Shown here: positions 54,502 through 62,287 of the stretch, piece after piece
Layout of the letters: each line of letters begins with the position of its first letter
How positions within the stretch are numbered: position 1 is the first letter of the stretch
NCBI RefSeq assembly: GCF_039596395.1
Contig: NZ_JBCNJT010000003.1
Coordinates: 1 to 64,000, forward strand
Reading direction: 5' to 3'
DNA from: Fluviicola sp.
GTDB lineage: Bacteria; Bacteroidota; Bacteroidia; Flavobacteriales_D; Crocinitomicaceae
DNA: 64,000 nucleotides
Notes under the pieces: model-generated
What the model was told of the DNA's origin: nothing
What the model saw: the letters and a program-made list of their open reading frames with translations, nothing else
Database searches by the model: none
Position numbers and translations under genes: made by a program

Positions 54502-55449
54502 TTATTGTTGCGGCTTGAAATAATAGGTAATAGTACCTTCTTCAATGGGTTTTTCAGAATATTCGAAACGGGATTTTTTGGCATAGCTCAATGCCTGTTC
54601 CACGCAGCATGGATTGGCTCCATCGGGTGCAAGGGATTGCGTCCAGTAAACGTCACCGTTTGAATTAACCTTAACTTTTACAACGACTTTTTCGGTGATG
54701 GATCTGCCGCACATATAACCGGGAACTTTGATGTAATCCGGGTTGTTCTGAAGCGGTTTGCGTCCGTTTACATTCCATTCGGCAAGGTTTTTTCCACTTG
54801 TACCGGAATTTTCTCCCGCAGGCCTTCCGGTACCGCCATCCTGTTTTTGCTGCTGTCTTTTTTTCTCTTCACGTTCTCTTTTGCGCTTATCCATTTCTTT
54901 CTGGATTTTTTCGCGCTCAGCTGCCCCGCCTGTGAGTTCGAATTGCTTTTTTTCGAAGTCCAGAACAGATTCTTCCGTTGTTTGGGGTTTGGATTGTTCC
55001 GGCTGGGATTTCGGTTTGGAAGAAGCTTCCGTCGTTTCCGGACGATCCTCACGAATTTCCCCGCCTTCTTTCGCTTCCGGAAGCCCGTCACCGTTTTCAC
55101 CCTCGTAATTGAATTGTTTGGGTGGTGTTTCTTTTACATTCTGATTATTTAAACTGAACTGTGTTGTATCGGAAACTTCGCTGAAAGACATTTCATTTAA
55201 ACCCTCGTAGTTATCGATGATCGTTTTGGTGTAAATCGAACCTATTCCCAAAGCAACAGAACCCAGAAGAACATACATCATTATGACCGGCTGGCGGGTT
55301 CTTGTCTGGTAAGCGCCGTAACGTTTATTCCGGTGTTCGAAAATAGTTTTGAAATTTTTCGCGTGAAATTCTTCCCATTCACTATTGTCTACATATTGGT
55401 AGAGTGAAAAAATAATAATGAGTATAAACAGAATATATACGAATAACAT
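54502..55449 (-). CDS. TonB-family energy transducer
   Basis: The 315-residue protein has an N-terminal hydrophobic segment, the Bacteroidota TonB motif RNKRYGAYQTRTR (about 41-53) and a second helix (VIMMYVLLGSVALGIGSI). A long charged linker follows, rich in Lys/Glu/Gln with a coiled-coil look (about 125-215). The C-terminal TonB domain has VVVKVKVNSNGDVYW and ITYYFKPQQ. It carries proton-motive energy from ExbBD to outer-membrane receptors. It lies five bases upstream of folC. Confidence 0.82.
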   Translation of the reverse strand: MLFVYILFILIIIFSLYQYVDNSEWEEFHAKNFKTIFEHRNKRYGAYQTRTRQPVIMMYVLLGSVALGIGSIYTKTIIDNYEGLNEMSFSEVSDTTQFSLNNQNVKETPPKQFNYEGENGDGLPEAKEGGEIREDRPETTEASSKPKSQPEQSKPQTTEESVLDFEKKQFELTGGAAEREKIQKEMDKRKREREEKKRQQQKQDGGTGRPAGENSGTSGKNLAEWNVNGRKPLQNNPDYIKVPGYMCGRSITEKVVVKVKVNSNGDVYWTQSLAPDGANPCCVEQALSYAKKSRFEYSEKPIEEGTITYYFKPQQ

Positions 55450-55526
55450 AAAACCTCTTAGTAAACCAACCTAAATCTACAAGTAAAAAACGAAGAAAAC
55501 AGTTTTTTAAACGACTTTAACGAAAA

Positions 55527-56300
55527 CTAATTGGCACTGATCCGGATAACGATTGCCTCCTTCACATTTCTGGATCCGGACACTTTGTTGAATCGTGCCT
55601 GTTCTTTTACGACGTTGATAACCTGGTTGATCAGAACCATGTCGTTTGTTGTGGAGCCATTCTTGATGAAAGTCGGTTTCCCGATGATTTCCCCGCTCGG
55701 ATCTACCAAAACTGACAATACGATCTTACAGTTTTCGTCGGATTGAATGTTATTGGTATTCGGCTGCTGTACCAGGAACCGTCTGACATTTCCACCGCTA
55801 CCGTCCCCACCTGAACCCGGGCCATTTCCGTTTCCGTCGTCATTCCCGATTCCGTGGCCATTTCCCGTTCCCGATCCGCCGCCGCTTCCGCCTGTCCCGA
55901 ATGGATTATCGCTAACGTGCTGTGCGCTTGGGGGATTGTTGTTGGGTTTGGTGGTATTGGTGTGATTGGAACCGCCGGATTTTACATGCGAACTGCTGGA
56001 ACTTTGTGTCAGCAATTCTTCCATTTGTTCCGGAGTATTTTCTGCTTTTTCTGCTTTCGTAGGAGTTCCGGAACCTCCACCACCTGTACCGGTTGGCAAT
56101 TGCTGGAGTTCAACAGGAACCAATTCCATTTCCATGTCCTTATACAATAATTGTTCGGGAAGCGGAGGGGTAGGAATGCGGTATCCCAGAAAATGAAGGA
56201 TTGCCAACAAAAGCGCAAATGCAGATATTGCAATGATTCCTGCAACCTTGCGATCTTTGATCTCTTCAGCTTTTACTACTTCAAATGCAAATTCTTCCAT
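55527..56300 (-). CDS. TonB-like protein with Gly-rich linker (paralogue 2)
   Basis: The 257-residue protein has an N-terminal cytoplasmic stretch (EEIKDRKVAGII), one membrane helix (about 22-42), a periplasmic segment, a Gly/Asn/Ser-rich linker (about 105-170) and a C-terminal TonB-like domain with KIVLSVLVDPSGEIIGKP and NDMVLINQVINVVKEQARFN. The tail and helix match the neighbouring paralogue closely. It is in the exbB-exbD operon and so should act as an alternative transducer. The composition of the linker is low-complexity. Confidence 0.75.
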   Translation of the reverse strand: MEEFAFEVVKAEEIKDRKVAGIIAISAFALLLAILHFLGYRIPTPPLPEQLLYKDMEMELVPVELQQLPTGTGGGGSGTPTKAEKAENTPEQMEELLTQSSSSSHVKSGGSNHTNTTKPNNNPPSAQHVSDNPFGTGGSGGGSGTGNGHGIGNDDGNGNGPGSGGDGSGGNVRRFLVQQPNTNNIQSDENCKIVLSVLVDPSGEIIGKPTFIKNGSTTNDMVLINQVINVVKEQARFNKVSGSRNVKEAIVIRISAN

Positions 56301-56389
56301 GTTTTTCTTGTTGTTTTCCGGATTTGTATTTTAACTAAGTTACCACTCAATCGCGGAATCGTTCATTTTTTTAATGACTTTTAGCAAAG

Positions 56390-57136
56390 CTAGTTCGCTG
56401 TAATACGAATCGCAATGACCTCTTTCGTGTTTCTAGTTCCTTTTATTTTATTAAACTGCGCCTGGCTCTTTACTACATAAATCACCTGGTTGATTAAAAC
56501 CATATCATTTGTAGTGGAATTTCCTTTGGTAAAGACCGGGCTTCCTACAACATTTCCATCCGGATCAACCAAAACCGAAAGAACGATCTTACAGTTTTCA
56601 TCCGACTGAATGGAATTTGTGTTGGGTTGAGTAATGAGGTAGCGCTTGACTTTTTCTGCCGGTTTTGAATCTTCGTTTTGTGTATCCCAAATACCGTTTG
56701 TGCGATAATCGCGGTGAGTTCCATCATTTATTCCTCCCGTTCCGAACGGATTGTCACTCACATGCTTTGCACTTGATGGATTATTATTCGGGACATTCGT
56801 ATTCGTGATAGTGGAATTTCCCGATGTGACGTGTGCAGAACTGTTTGCTGCAGTCAGTATTCGTTCCGTTTGTAAAGGAGTTATTTCCGTTTTGCTGGCC
56901 TTTGCCGGAGTTCCCGATTGGCTTCCCTGGCGCACCTGTTCCAAAATTTGCGGATCGAGCGGAATGAAAGCCATTTCTTTGTATGCCGCAGGTTTGGAAA
57001 GCGGCGGATTCGAAATATGATATCCGATGAAATAAAGCAGGGCTAGTAATAAACCAAAAGCCGTGAATGCTACGATTCCGGCTATTTTGCGATCTTTTAA
57101 CCGGATCGCTTTCTCTGTTTCAACACTGAAGTCCAT
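56390..57136 (-). CDS. TonB-like protein (paralogue 1)
   Basis: The 248-residue protein has the same plan as paralogue 2: LKDRKIAGIVAFTAFGLLLALL helix, proline-containing periplasmic start (NPPLSKPAAYK), shared SAKHVSDNPFGTGG, and a C-terminal domain with NCKIVLSVLVDPDGNVVG and NDMVLINQVIYVVKSQAQFN. The linker is shorter and less Gly-rich. It lies 20 bases after exbD. It probably transmits ExbBD energy to a subset of receptors, or builds a cell-envelope complex. Duplication with paralogue 2 is evident. Confidence 0.75.
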   Translation of the reverse strand: MDFSVETEKAIRLKDRKIAGIVAFTAFGLLLALLYFIGYHISNPPLSKPAAYKEMAFIPLDPQILEQVRQGSQSGTPAKASKTEITPLQTERILTAANSSAHVTSGNSTITNTNVPNNNPSSAKHVSDNPFGTGGINDGTHRDYRTNGIWDTQNEDSKPAEKVKRYLITQPNTNSIQSDENCKIVLSVLVDPDGNVVGSPVFTKGNSTTNDMVLINQVIYVVKSQAQFNKIKGTRNTKEVIAIRITAN

Positions 57137-57156
57137 AATTCCTGGTTTTTAACTGA

Positions 57157-57552
57157 CTATCCGGCTTTGGTAGCAATTACAAACTTCAATTGGTGTTTCA
57201 ATCCAAGCTGCAATAAGTCTATCAATTCCTGAACATCCAGGTCATACGCAGGACGAAGCACTACGGTTTCATCTTTTCGCAATTTTGTTTCCTGTAATAA
57301 GCGTACTTCCAGATCCTGTGGCGCTACTTCGTCTTTATCCAGGTAATACTTTTTATCACTGGTTACAGTCAAAGTCAGATGTGATCCCACTTTCGTATCC
57401 GTTTCTTTTGCATCCGGCAGCGGAACTTTGATCACGTTCGGGTTTGCCAATGTTGAGATAATGAGGAAGAACAAAAGCAAGAAGAACATGATATCACTCA
57501 TGGAGGAGGATTCTACTCCCGCATGAAAGCGTTTTTTGCGTTTTATTGCCAT
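57157..57552 (-). CDS. exbD: ExbD/TolR-family biopolymer transport protein
   Basis: The 131-residue protein has a short basic N-terminus, a single membrane helix (MSDIMFFLLLFFLIISTLAN) with the functionally essential Asp (SSMSDIMFF), and a periplasmic domain ending VQELIDLLQLGLKHQLKFVI. It forms the proton channel with ExbB. Its ATG lies inside the end of exbB (10-base overlap). Confidence 0.9.
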   Translation of the reverse strand: MAIKRKKRFHAGVESSSMSDIMFFLLLFFLIISTLANPNVIKVPLPDAKETDTKVGSHLTLTVTSDKKYYLDKDEVAPQDLEVRLLQETKLRKDETVVLRPAYDLDVQELIDLLQLGLKHQLKFVIATKAG

Positions 57553-58283
57553 TTTCCGGGACGTTGAATGATATTAATAAATCCTAAGTTCGTTGACTGG
57601 ATTTTCAGGGCATAGCTGTCGATCATCGCATTCAGGATGTGATATGCGGAGTAGGCAATGATACCTACGACCAATCCGGCACCGGAACTAATCATTTTTT
57701 CATATAAACCACCGGAGATGTTACCGATACTTACGTTTTCAGAAATGGAAATGTTGTAGAAGATCTTAATTACCCCCGCAATGGTACCGATGAACCCGAA
57801 AGTTGGAGCGATACCCGCAACCAATCCTAGCGTTCCCATTCCTTTTTCCATTTTACCGATCTCGATATTGGCAACCTTATCCATATTGGACTCGATCTCG
57901 GAAACCGGCCTTCCGATTGTTTGGATACCTTCTGCAACAACAGAACCGTAAGCACTTTGGTCGCGCTGCACGGTATTCAATGCATCCTGGATATTTCCTT
58001 TCTCCAAATTCATCCGGATATCATTCAACAAATTGGAATTGTATACAGACATGCGTTTGATGTAGCGGTAGCGCTCAATCACCACATACAGGGTGTAGAA
58101 CAACAAAATGATGATGGGAATGATGAACACACCACCTTTCATTACGAACTCCAATGCCGTGATTTTTTCACCTGCTTTTGCTGCTTTTTCTTCAGCCTCC
58201 GGTACGCTGTCTTTAACGATTTGCGCCAAGCTCAACAACGGAGTTGCCAAGAATAAAATGGTAAATATTGCTGCTTTTCTCAT
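57543..58283 (-). CDS. exbB: ExbB/MotA/TolQ-family proton-channel protein
   Basis: The 246-residue protein has an N-terminal signal-like segment, then a helix at GVFIIPIIILLFYTLYVVIE. The paired C-terminal helices are GLVAGIAPTFGFIGTIAGVI and GAGLVVGIIAYSAYHIL. The conserved MotA/ExbB pattern GxAPxxGFxGTxxG is present. It is the first gene of a six-gene operon. An upstream ATG at 58304 (seven codons earlier) is a fair alternative start, 11 bases after the promoter box. Confidence 0.88.
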   Translation of the reverse strand: MRKAAIFTILFLATPLLSLAQIVKDSVPEAEEKAAKAGEKITALEFVMKGGVFIIPIIILLFYTLYVVIERYRYIKRMSVYNSNLLNDIRMNLEKGNIQDALNTVQRDQSAYGSVVAEGIQTIGRPVSEIESNMDKVANIEIGKMEKGMGTLGLVAGIAPTFGFIGTIAGVIKIFYNISISENVSIGNISGGLYEKMISSGAGLVVGIIAYSAYHILNAMIDSYALKIQSTNLGFINIIQRPGKWQ

Positions 58284-58315
58284 CTGGTTTATAAATGAAT
58301 ACATGAATCAATTTC

Positions 58316-58323
58316 CAAAAATA
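58316..58323 (-). promoter_or_regulatory. exbB operon promoter -7 box
   Basis: TATTTTTG on the minus strand matches TAnnTTTG. It lies 32 bases before the chosen exbB start and 11 before the alternative one. Confidence 0.6.
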
Positions 58324-58522
58324 CGCCCCATTAACAGATGATTTTCCCTTCTTTTAAAGAGATATTCACAGTATTTTGTTTATAGGAGTGGGGATTTTGT
58401 GATTCGCGTGTATACTTAGAATAAGCAGTGTAAGCGGATTTGGTTACAAGGTCGGAGATAGTTTTGTGGAATAGAATTCCGGAACCTTATGTTGCTTGTT
58501 GAAGTTCGTTAAAACGCGAATT

Positions 58523-59710
58523 CTAGTTTTGTCGGACCAGGGGCCGGTTATTTTTTTTGCGATCCCGGAAACTGATTCGCAACCAGGTATAACCGATCAT
58601 TCCTGCTATCAGGGATGAAACCAATATGGCAAATTTGGAATTGGTGACAATTTCCGGATCTGTAAATGCAAGAATGGTCACGAAAATAGACATGGTGAAA
58701 CCGATTCCGCCCAATATTCCAACGCCAAACAACTGGTTCCAGGTAGTTCCTTTTGGTTTTTCGGCAAATTTGAAACGAATGGACAACCAGGTGAATAGAA
58801 AAATCCCGATTGGTTTGCCGATTACCAGTCCTGAAATGATTCCAAGGCTGACAGGCTCAAACAACGCAGTATTCCAATCCGGGCTAATGGGAACAGCTGT
58901 GTTTACCAACGCAAACAGCGGAAGAATAATAAACGGAACAGGGTAGTGTAAAGCTTGTTGCAAGCGGTTTGCCGGTGATTTTGAATGGGAGTTGCTGAAA
59001 GAAGGAATGGTAAATGCGAGTAAAACTCCTGAAATAGTTGCGTGAATCCCTGAATGAAGCATAAAATACCACATGGCGATTCCCAAAGGAAGGTAGATCC
59101 AAAGCGAGCGTACTTTTAGTTTGTTGAGGATTACTAACCCGATGAAGATTCCGATCGCTATTCCGAAGTTCAGCCAGAAGATGGTTTTGGTGTAAAAAAC
59201 TCCAATCACCACGATTGCCCCGAGGTCATCGATTACAGCCAGTGCTGTGAGGAAAACTTTGATGGAAAGCGGGACTTTATTTCCCAACAGGGAAAGAGCT
59301 CCCAGGGCAAAGGCAATATCTGTGGCCATCGGAATACCGAAACCGGAAACAGTGGATTTGCCCCAATTCAGGATTACAAAAATCCCTGCAGGCACCAGCA
59401 TTCCTCCAACTGCGCTGAAAATGGGCAGTGTAGCTTTTTTCACGGAAGAAAGTTCCCCGGCCGTGAATTCATGCTTGAGCTCCAGTCCGACCAGGAGGAA
59501 GAAGACAGCCATGAAGCCGTCGTTGACCCAATGTTCGATTTTCAAGCCGGCAATCGGAGTTTCCCAAAATTCGATGTAGGAATGCTGAACGGAAGAATTG
59601 GCTAAAATGAGTGACAAAATGGTAAATGCAATCAGCGTTAAACCACTTGATTTTTCACTTTCAAAAAACTTTTTGAAGATACTACTGCTGTCTGGCTTTC
59701 GTTTAGTCAT
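58523..59710 (-). CDS. nhaA: Na+/H+ antiporter NhaA
   Basis: The 395-residue antiporter exports Na+ in exchange for protons. It has the NhaA landmarks VNDGFMAVFFLLVGLELKHE, the discontinuous helix region PMATDIAFALGALSLLG (Asp131) and the ion-binding pair Asp161-Asp162 in AVIDDLGAI, and ends with GIGFTMSIFVTILAF. Length and about 12 helices are standard. The 218 bases between it and the exbB promoter hold no feature I can support. Confidence 0.95.
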   Translation of the reverse strand: MTKRKPDSSSIFKKFFESEKSSGLTLIAFTILSLILANSSVQHSYIEFWETPIAGLKIEHWVNDGFMAVFFLLVGLELKHEFTAGELSSVKKATLPIFSAVGGMLVPAGIFVILNWGKSTVSGFGIPMATDIAFALGALSLLGNKVPLSIKVFLTALAVIDDLGAIVVIGVFYTKTIFWLNFGIAIGIFIGLVILNKLKVRSLWIYLPLGIAMWYFMLHSGIHATISGVLLAFTIPSFSNSHSKSPANRLQQALHYPVPFIILPLFALVNTAVPISPDWNTALFEPVSLGIISGLVIGKPIGIFLFTWLSIRFKFAEKPKGTTWNQLFGVGILGGIGFTMSIFVTILAFTDPEIVTNSKFAILVSSLIAGMIGYTWLRISFRDRKKNNRPLVRQN

Positions 59711-59729
59711 AAAGTCTGTTAGAAGTCCA

Positions 59730-59787
59730 AAAGTTTAAAACAGTTCAAAGGGTTCAAATTTTGAACATTTAAACGTTTTGAACGCTT
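59730..59787. repeat. Imperfect inverted repeat built of GTTCAAA words
   Basis: The left arm (about 59730-59757) and right arm (about 59760-59787) are imperfect reverse complements. Each is made of repeats of GTTCAAA/TTTGAAC, with GTTCAAATTTTGAAC at the centre. It lies between nhaA and the dehydrogenase gene. Confidence 0.55.
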
Positions 59788-59791
59788 TAAC

Positions 59792-59817
59792 AATCAGTTG
59801 GTCTAGACCAACTGATT
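59792..59817 (-). terminator. Perfect 26-base palindrome spanning the dehydrogenase stop codon
   Basis: The two 13-base arms, meeting at GGTCTAGACC, are exact complements. The TAG stop of the dehydrogenase is near the centre, so the last four codons are part of the hairpin. There is no strong T-run, so it may be a weak terminator or an mRNA-stabilising end. Confidence 0.55.
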
Positions 59818-61032
59818 CAAGGCGATTTCGAAAGCAGCTTTTGCAATTCCCGTTTTGGTTGGATTTTTTGCATGCGCTTTTTTCAATGCATCACCGATAA
59901 TAGTACTCGTATCTTCGAAAATTCCTTTATCCGTCAGTTCTTTCAGGTCGTTGCTCATCAAATAAGCAAACACACGTGCCATTCCGCAGTTCGAAATGAA
60001 ATCCGGGATCACGGAAATATGATTGTCTGCGTAATCAGCAATTGGTCCGAAGAAAATCTCTTTGTCTGCGAACGGAACATTTGCCCCTGCAGCAATCACC
60101 TGCACTCCTGATTTGATCATGCGTTCTACCTGTTCCTGTGTAATTAAACGGGAAGCAGCACATGGAATAAATACATCTGCGCGGATATCCCAGATTTTTG
60201 CATTAATCTCGTCAAATGATTTCAAATCCGGGTGTACGATCTCGTTTCCTTTTTTAGTCAGGAACAATTCTTTGATCTCTTCAAATGTGAATCCGTTTTC
60301 GTTGATCAAACCACCTACACGGTCAATGATTCCTACAATCTTAGCTCCGGATTGCGCCAGGTAATATGCTCCTGCCGAAGCCACATTTCCCCAACCCTGA
60401 ACGATCACTTTCTTGTCTTTCAGGTCACCGCCCCAAATGTCGTAGTAATGAGCAACCGATTGAGCTACACCATATCCAGTGATCATATCGGCAACTACGT
60501 ATTTCTTTTCTACGCTCGGGCTGTATTGTTTGTCTTCGATCACTTTCAAAACACCTTGTCTCAACTGACCGATACGATTGATTTTTTGAGCTTCTCTCGG
60601 TTGGAAGTGTCCGTTGAAAACACCTTCCTGCGGATGCCAGATCCCGCAATCTTCCGTAATCGGAATCACTTCGTGGATTTCGTCCACGTTCAAATCACCA
60701 CCTGTTCCGTAATAATGTTTCAAAAGCGGGGTAACGGCAGCGTACCAGCGTCTCAAAACGCCTTCTTTACGCGGATCCTTCGGGTCAAAGTTAATTCCGG
60801 ATTTCGCTCCGCCGATCGGAGGCCCTGCAACGGTGAATTTTACTTCCATCGTTTTTGCAAGACTTTCTACTTCACGTTTGTCCAAACCTACACGCATACG
60901 GGTACCACCTCCGGCAGCTCCGCCACGTAAAGAATTAATAACTACCCATCCTTCTGCTTCAGTTTCAGCATCTTTCCACTCGAAAACGATTTCCGGGCGC
61001 TTATTTTCAAACTTGTGAAGTAAATCTTTCAT
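59803..61032 (-). CDS. Glu/Leu/Phe/Val dehydrogenase
   Basis: The 409-residue enzyme oxidatively deaminates an amino acid with NAD(P). The N-terminal catalytic domain has GGTRMRVGL and the Lys-containing PIGGAKSGINFDPKD. The Rossmann domain has VIVQGWGNVASAGAYYL, and the closing region has AAGANVPFA. The family is clear, but glutamate versus branched-chain specificity cannot be read securely. The segment GAAGGGTRMR is nearer leucine dehydrogenase-type sequences. It has a weak upstream promoter box (AATATTTG). Confidence 0.88.
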   Translation of the reverse strand: MKDLLHKFENKRPEIVFEWKDAETEAEGWVVINSLRGGAAGGGTRMRVGLDKREVESLAKTMEVKFTVAGPPIGGAKSGINFDPKDPRKEGVLRRWYAAVTPLLKHYYGTGGDLNVDEIHEVIPITEDCGIWHPQEGVFNGHFQPREAQKINRIGQLRQGVLKVIEDKQYSPSVEKKYVVADMITGYGVAQSVAHYYDIWGGDLKDKKVIVQGWGNVASAGAYYLAQSGAKIVGIIDRVGGLINENGFTFEEIKELFLTKKGNEIVHPDLKSFDEINAKIWDIRADVFIPCAASRLITQEQVERMIKSGVQVIAAGANVPFADKEIFFGPIADYADNHISVIPDFISNCGMARVFAYLMSNDLKELTDKGIFEDTSTIIGDALKKAHAKNPTKTGIAKAAFEIALNQLV

Positions 61033-61146
61033 ATTAACTTATTCGTTGGATCATTCAAATATTGAGGTGTAAAAGTAGGCATTATTGCTCTTTCAGCATG
61101 AGAAAACAGCTGAATTATCCGGTATTATTTGCGTGTAACCCGAATC

Positions 61147-62217
61147 CTAAGGCAAATGATGAACCCCGCCGATCACATTTTTGGATGCCCCGGTAACGCT
61201 GGAAATACAATTCGGTTCCTGGTTCAGATTGAGTGCTCCCAACAGGCCGAAAATCAAAGCTTCCTTATAATCAATCAGTTCACGGTCAACCGGAATGATC
61301 TCACCAGTATAATAACGTTTCAGTCGTTCGATTAAAAAAGTATTTTTTGCACCTCCGCCGGTAATCATGACGCGCTTAAGTTCTTTTTGGGTACAAATCT
61401 CCCCGATTTGGATCGCGATGTGTTCAACAACCGTCGCCAGGTTATTTTCAATGTCCTTGTCGAATTTGAGAAGCGGGTAGAAGTGTTGCTCCAGCCATTC
61501 CGTACCCAAGGATTTCGGTCCTTCTTCTTTGTAATATTCCAGGCTGTTCAATAAATCCAGCAGGAAATAGTTCAATTCACCTGCGCGGGCCAGATCCCCG
61601 TTTTTATCGTATTCCAGGTTTTTGGAACGTGCCAGTTTATTCATCGGAAGATTGGCCGGGCAAATATCGTAAGCCTGTACAATTCCTTTTTCCTCAAAGC
61701 TGATGTTGGCAAATCCGCCGATATTGATAAATCCGTCTGCCTTTGATCCGAATAAGTACTGATCGCCGATTGGTACCAAAGGAGCTCCCTGTCCGCCGTA
61801 AAGCACGTCTTTTGTCCGGAAATCCCCGATTGTCCGGATCCCGGTTTTCACGGCAATTACTGCCGGATTACCGATTTGTGTGGTAAACCCGCGTAACGGC
61901 TGGTGGAAAATCGTTTGTCCGTGCGAAGCAATTGCGTCCACTTCTTCCTTTGGGATGTTATTTTCCGACAGGAACTGGTTGATGCAGGAAGAGAAGAAAA
62001 TTCCCAAATCGTGGTCCAGGGTCATCAATTGAGAACCCGATAACTTACTGGCTTCGTGCAAGCTGGAAAGCAGGATTTCCGGGAATTGAAAAGTGTGAGA
62101 TGCATGGATTGTAAACTCCCAATTCTTGTCAGAAACCTTCGTATATGTTGCGTAAGTGACATCGACTCCATCCAGTGAAGTGCCTGACATTAAGCCGATT
62201 ATTTTGAATGAATTCAT
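61147..62217 (-). CDS. anmK: Anhydro-N-acetylmuramic acid kinase
   Basis: The 356-residue kinase opens the 1,6-anhydro ring of anhMurNAc and phosphorylates it, for cell-wall recycling. It has the phosphate-binding GLMSGTSLDGVDV at the N-terminus, SHGQTIFHQPLRG, IGDFRTKDVLYGGQGAPLVP, NIGGFANISF and the C-terminal MITGGGAKNTFLIERL. The length is typical. It is divergent from the acyl-CoA dehydrogenase, with interlocked promoters. Confidence 0.95.
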   Translation of the reverse strand: MNSFKIIGLMSGTSLDGVDVTYATYTKVSDKNWEFTIHASHTFQFPEILLSSLHEASKLSGSQLMTLDHDLGIFFSSCINQFLSENNIPKEEVDAIASHGQTIFHQPLRGFTTQIGNPAVIAVKTGIRTIGDFRTKDVLYGGQGAPLVPIGDQYLFGSKADGFINIGGFANISFEEKGIVQAYDICPANLPMNKLARSKNLEYDKNGDLARAGELNYFLLDLLNSLEYYKEEGPKSLGTEWLEQHFYPLLKFDKDIENNLATVVEHIAIQIGEICTQKELKRVMITGGGAKNTFLIERLKRYYTGEIIPVDRELIDYKEALIFGLLGALNLNQEPNCISSVTGASKNVIGGVHHLP

Positions 62218-62244
62218 AAAAGACGAAAATTAAGTTTTTATCGG

Positions 62245-62252
62245 TACATTTG
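62245..62252 (+). promoter_or_regulatory. Acyl-CoA dehydrogenase promoter -7 box
   Basis: TACATTTG matches TAnnTTTG. It directs transcription rightward, with the ATG 35 bases later. Confidence 0.6.
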
Positions 62253-62261
62253 TCTCCTGAA

Positions 62262-62269
62262 CAAATATA
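62262..62269 (-). promoter_or_regulatory. anmK promoter -7 box
   Basis: TATATTTG on the minus strand matches TAnnTTTG. It directs transcription leftward and lies within the predicted transcribed start of the opposite gene. Confidence 0.6.
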
Positions 62270-62287
62270 AAATAAACTGCGATACAG

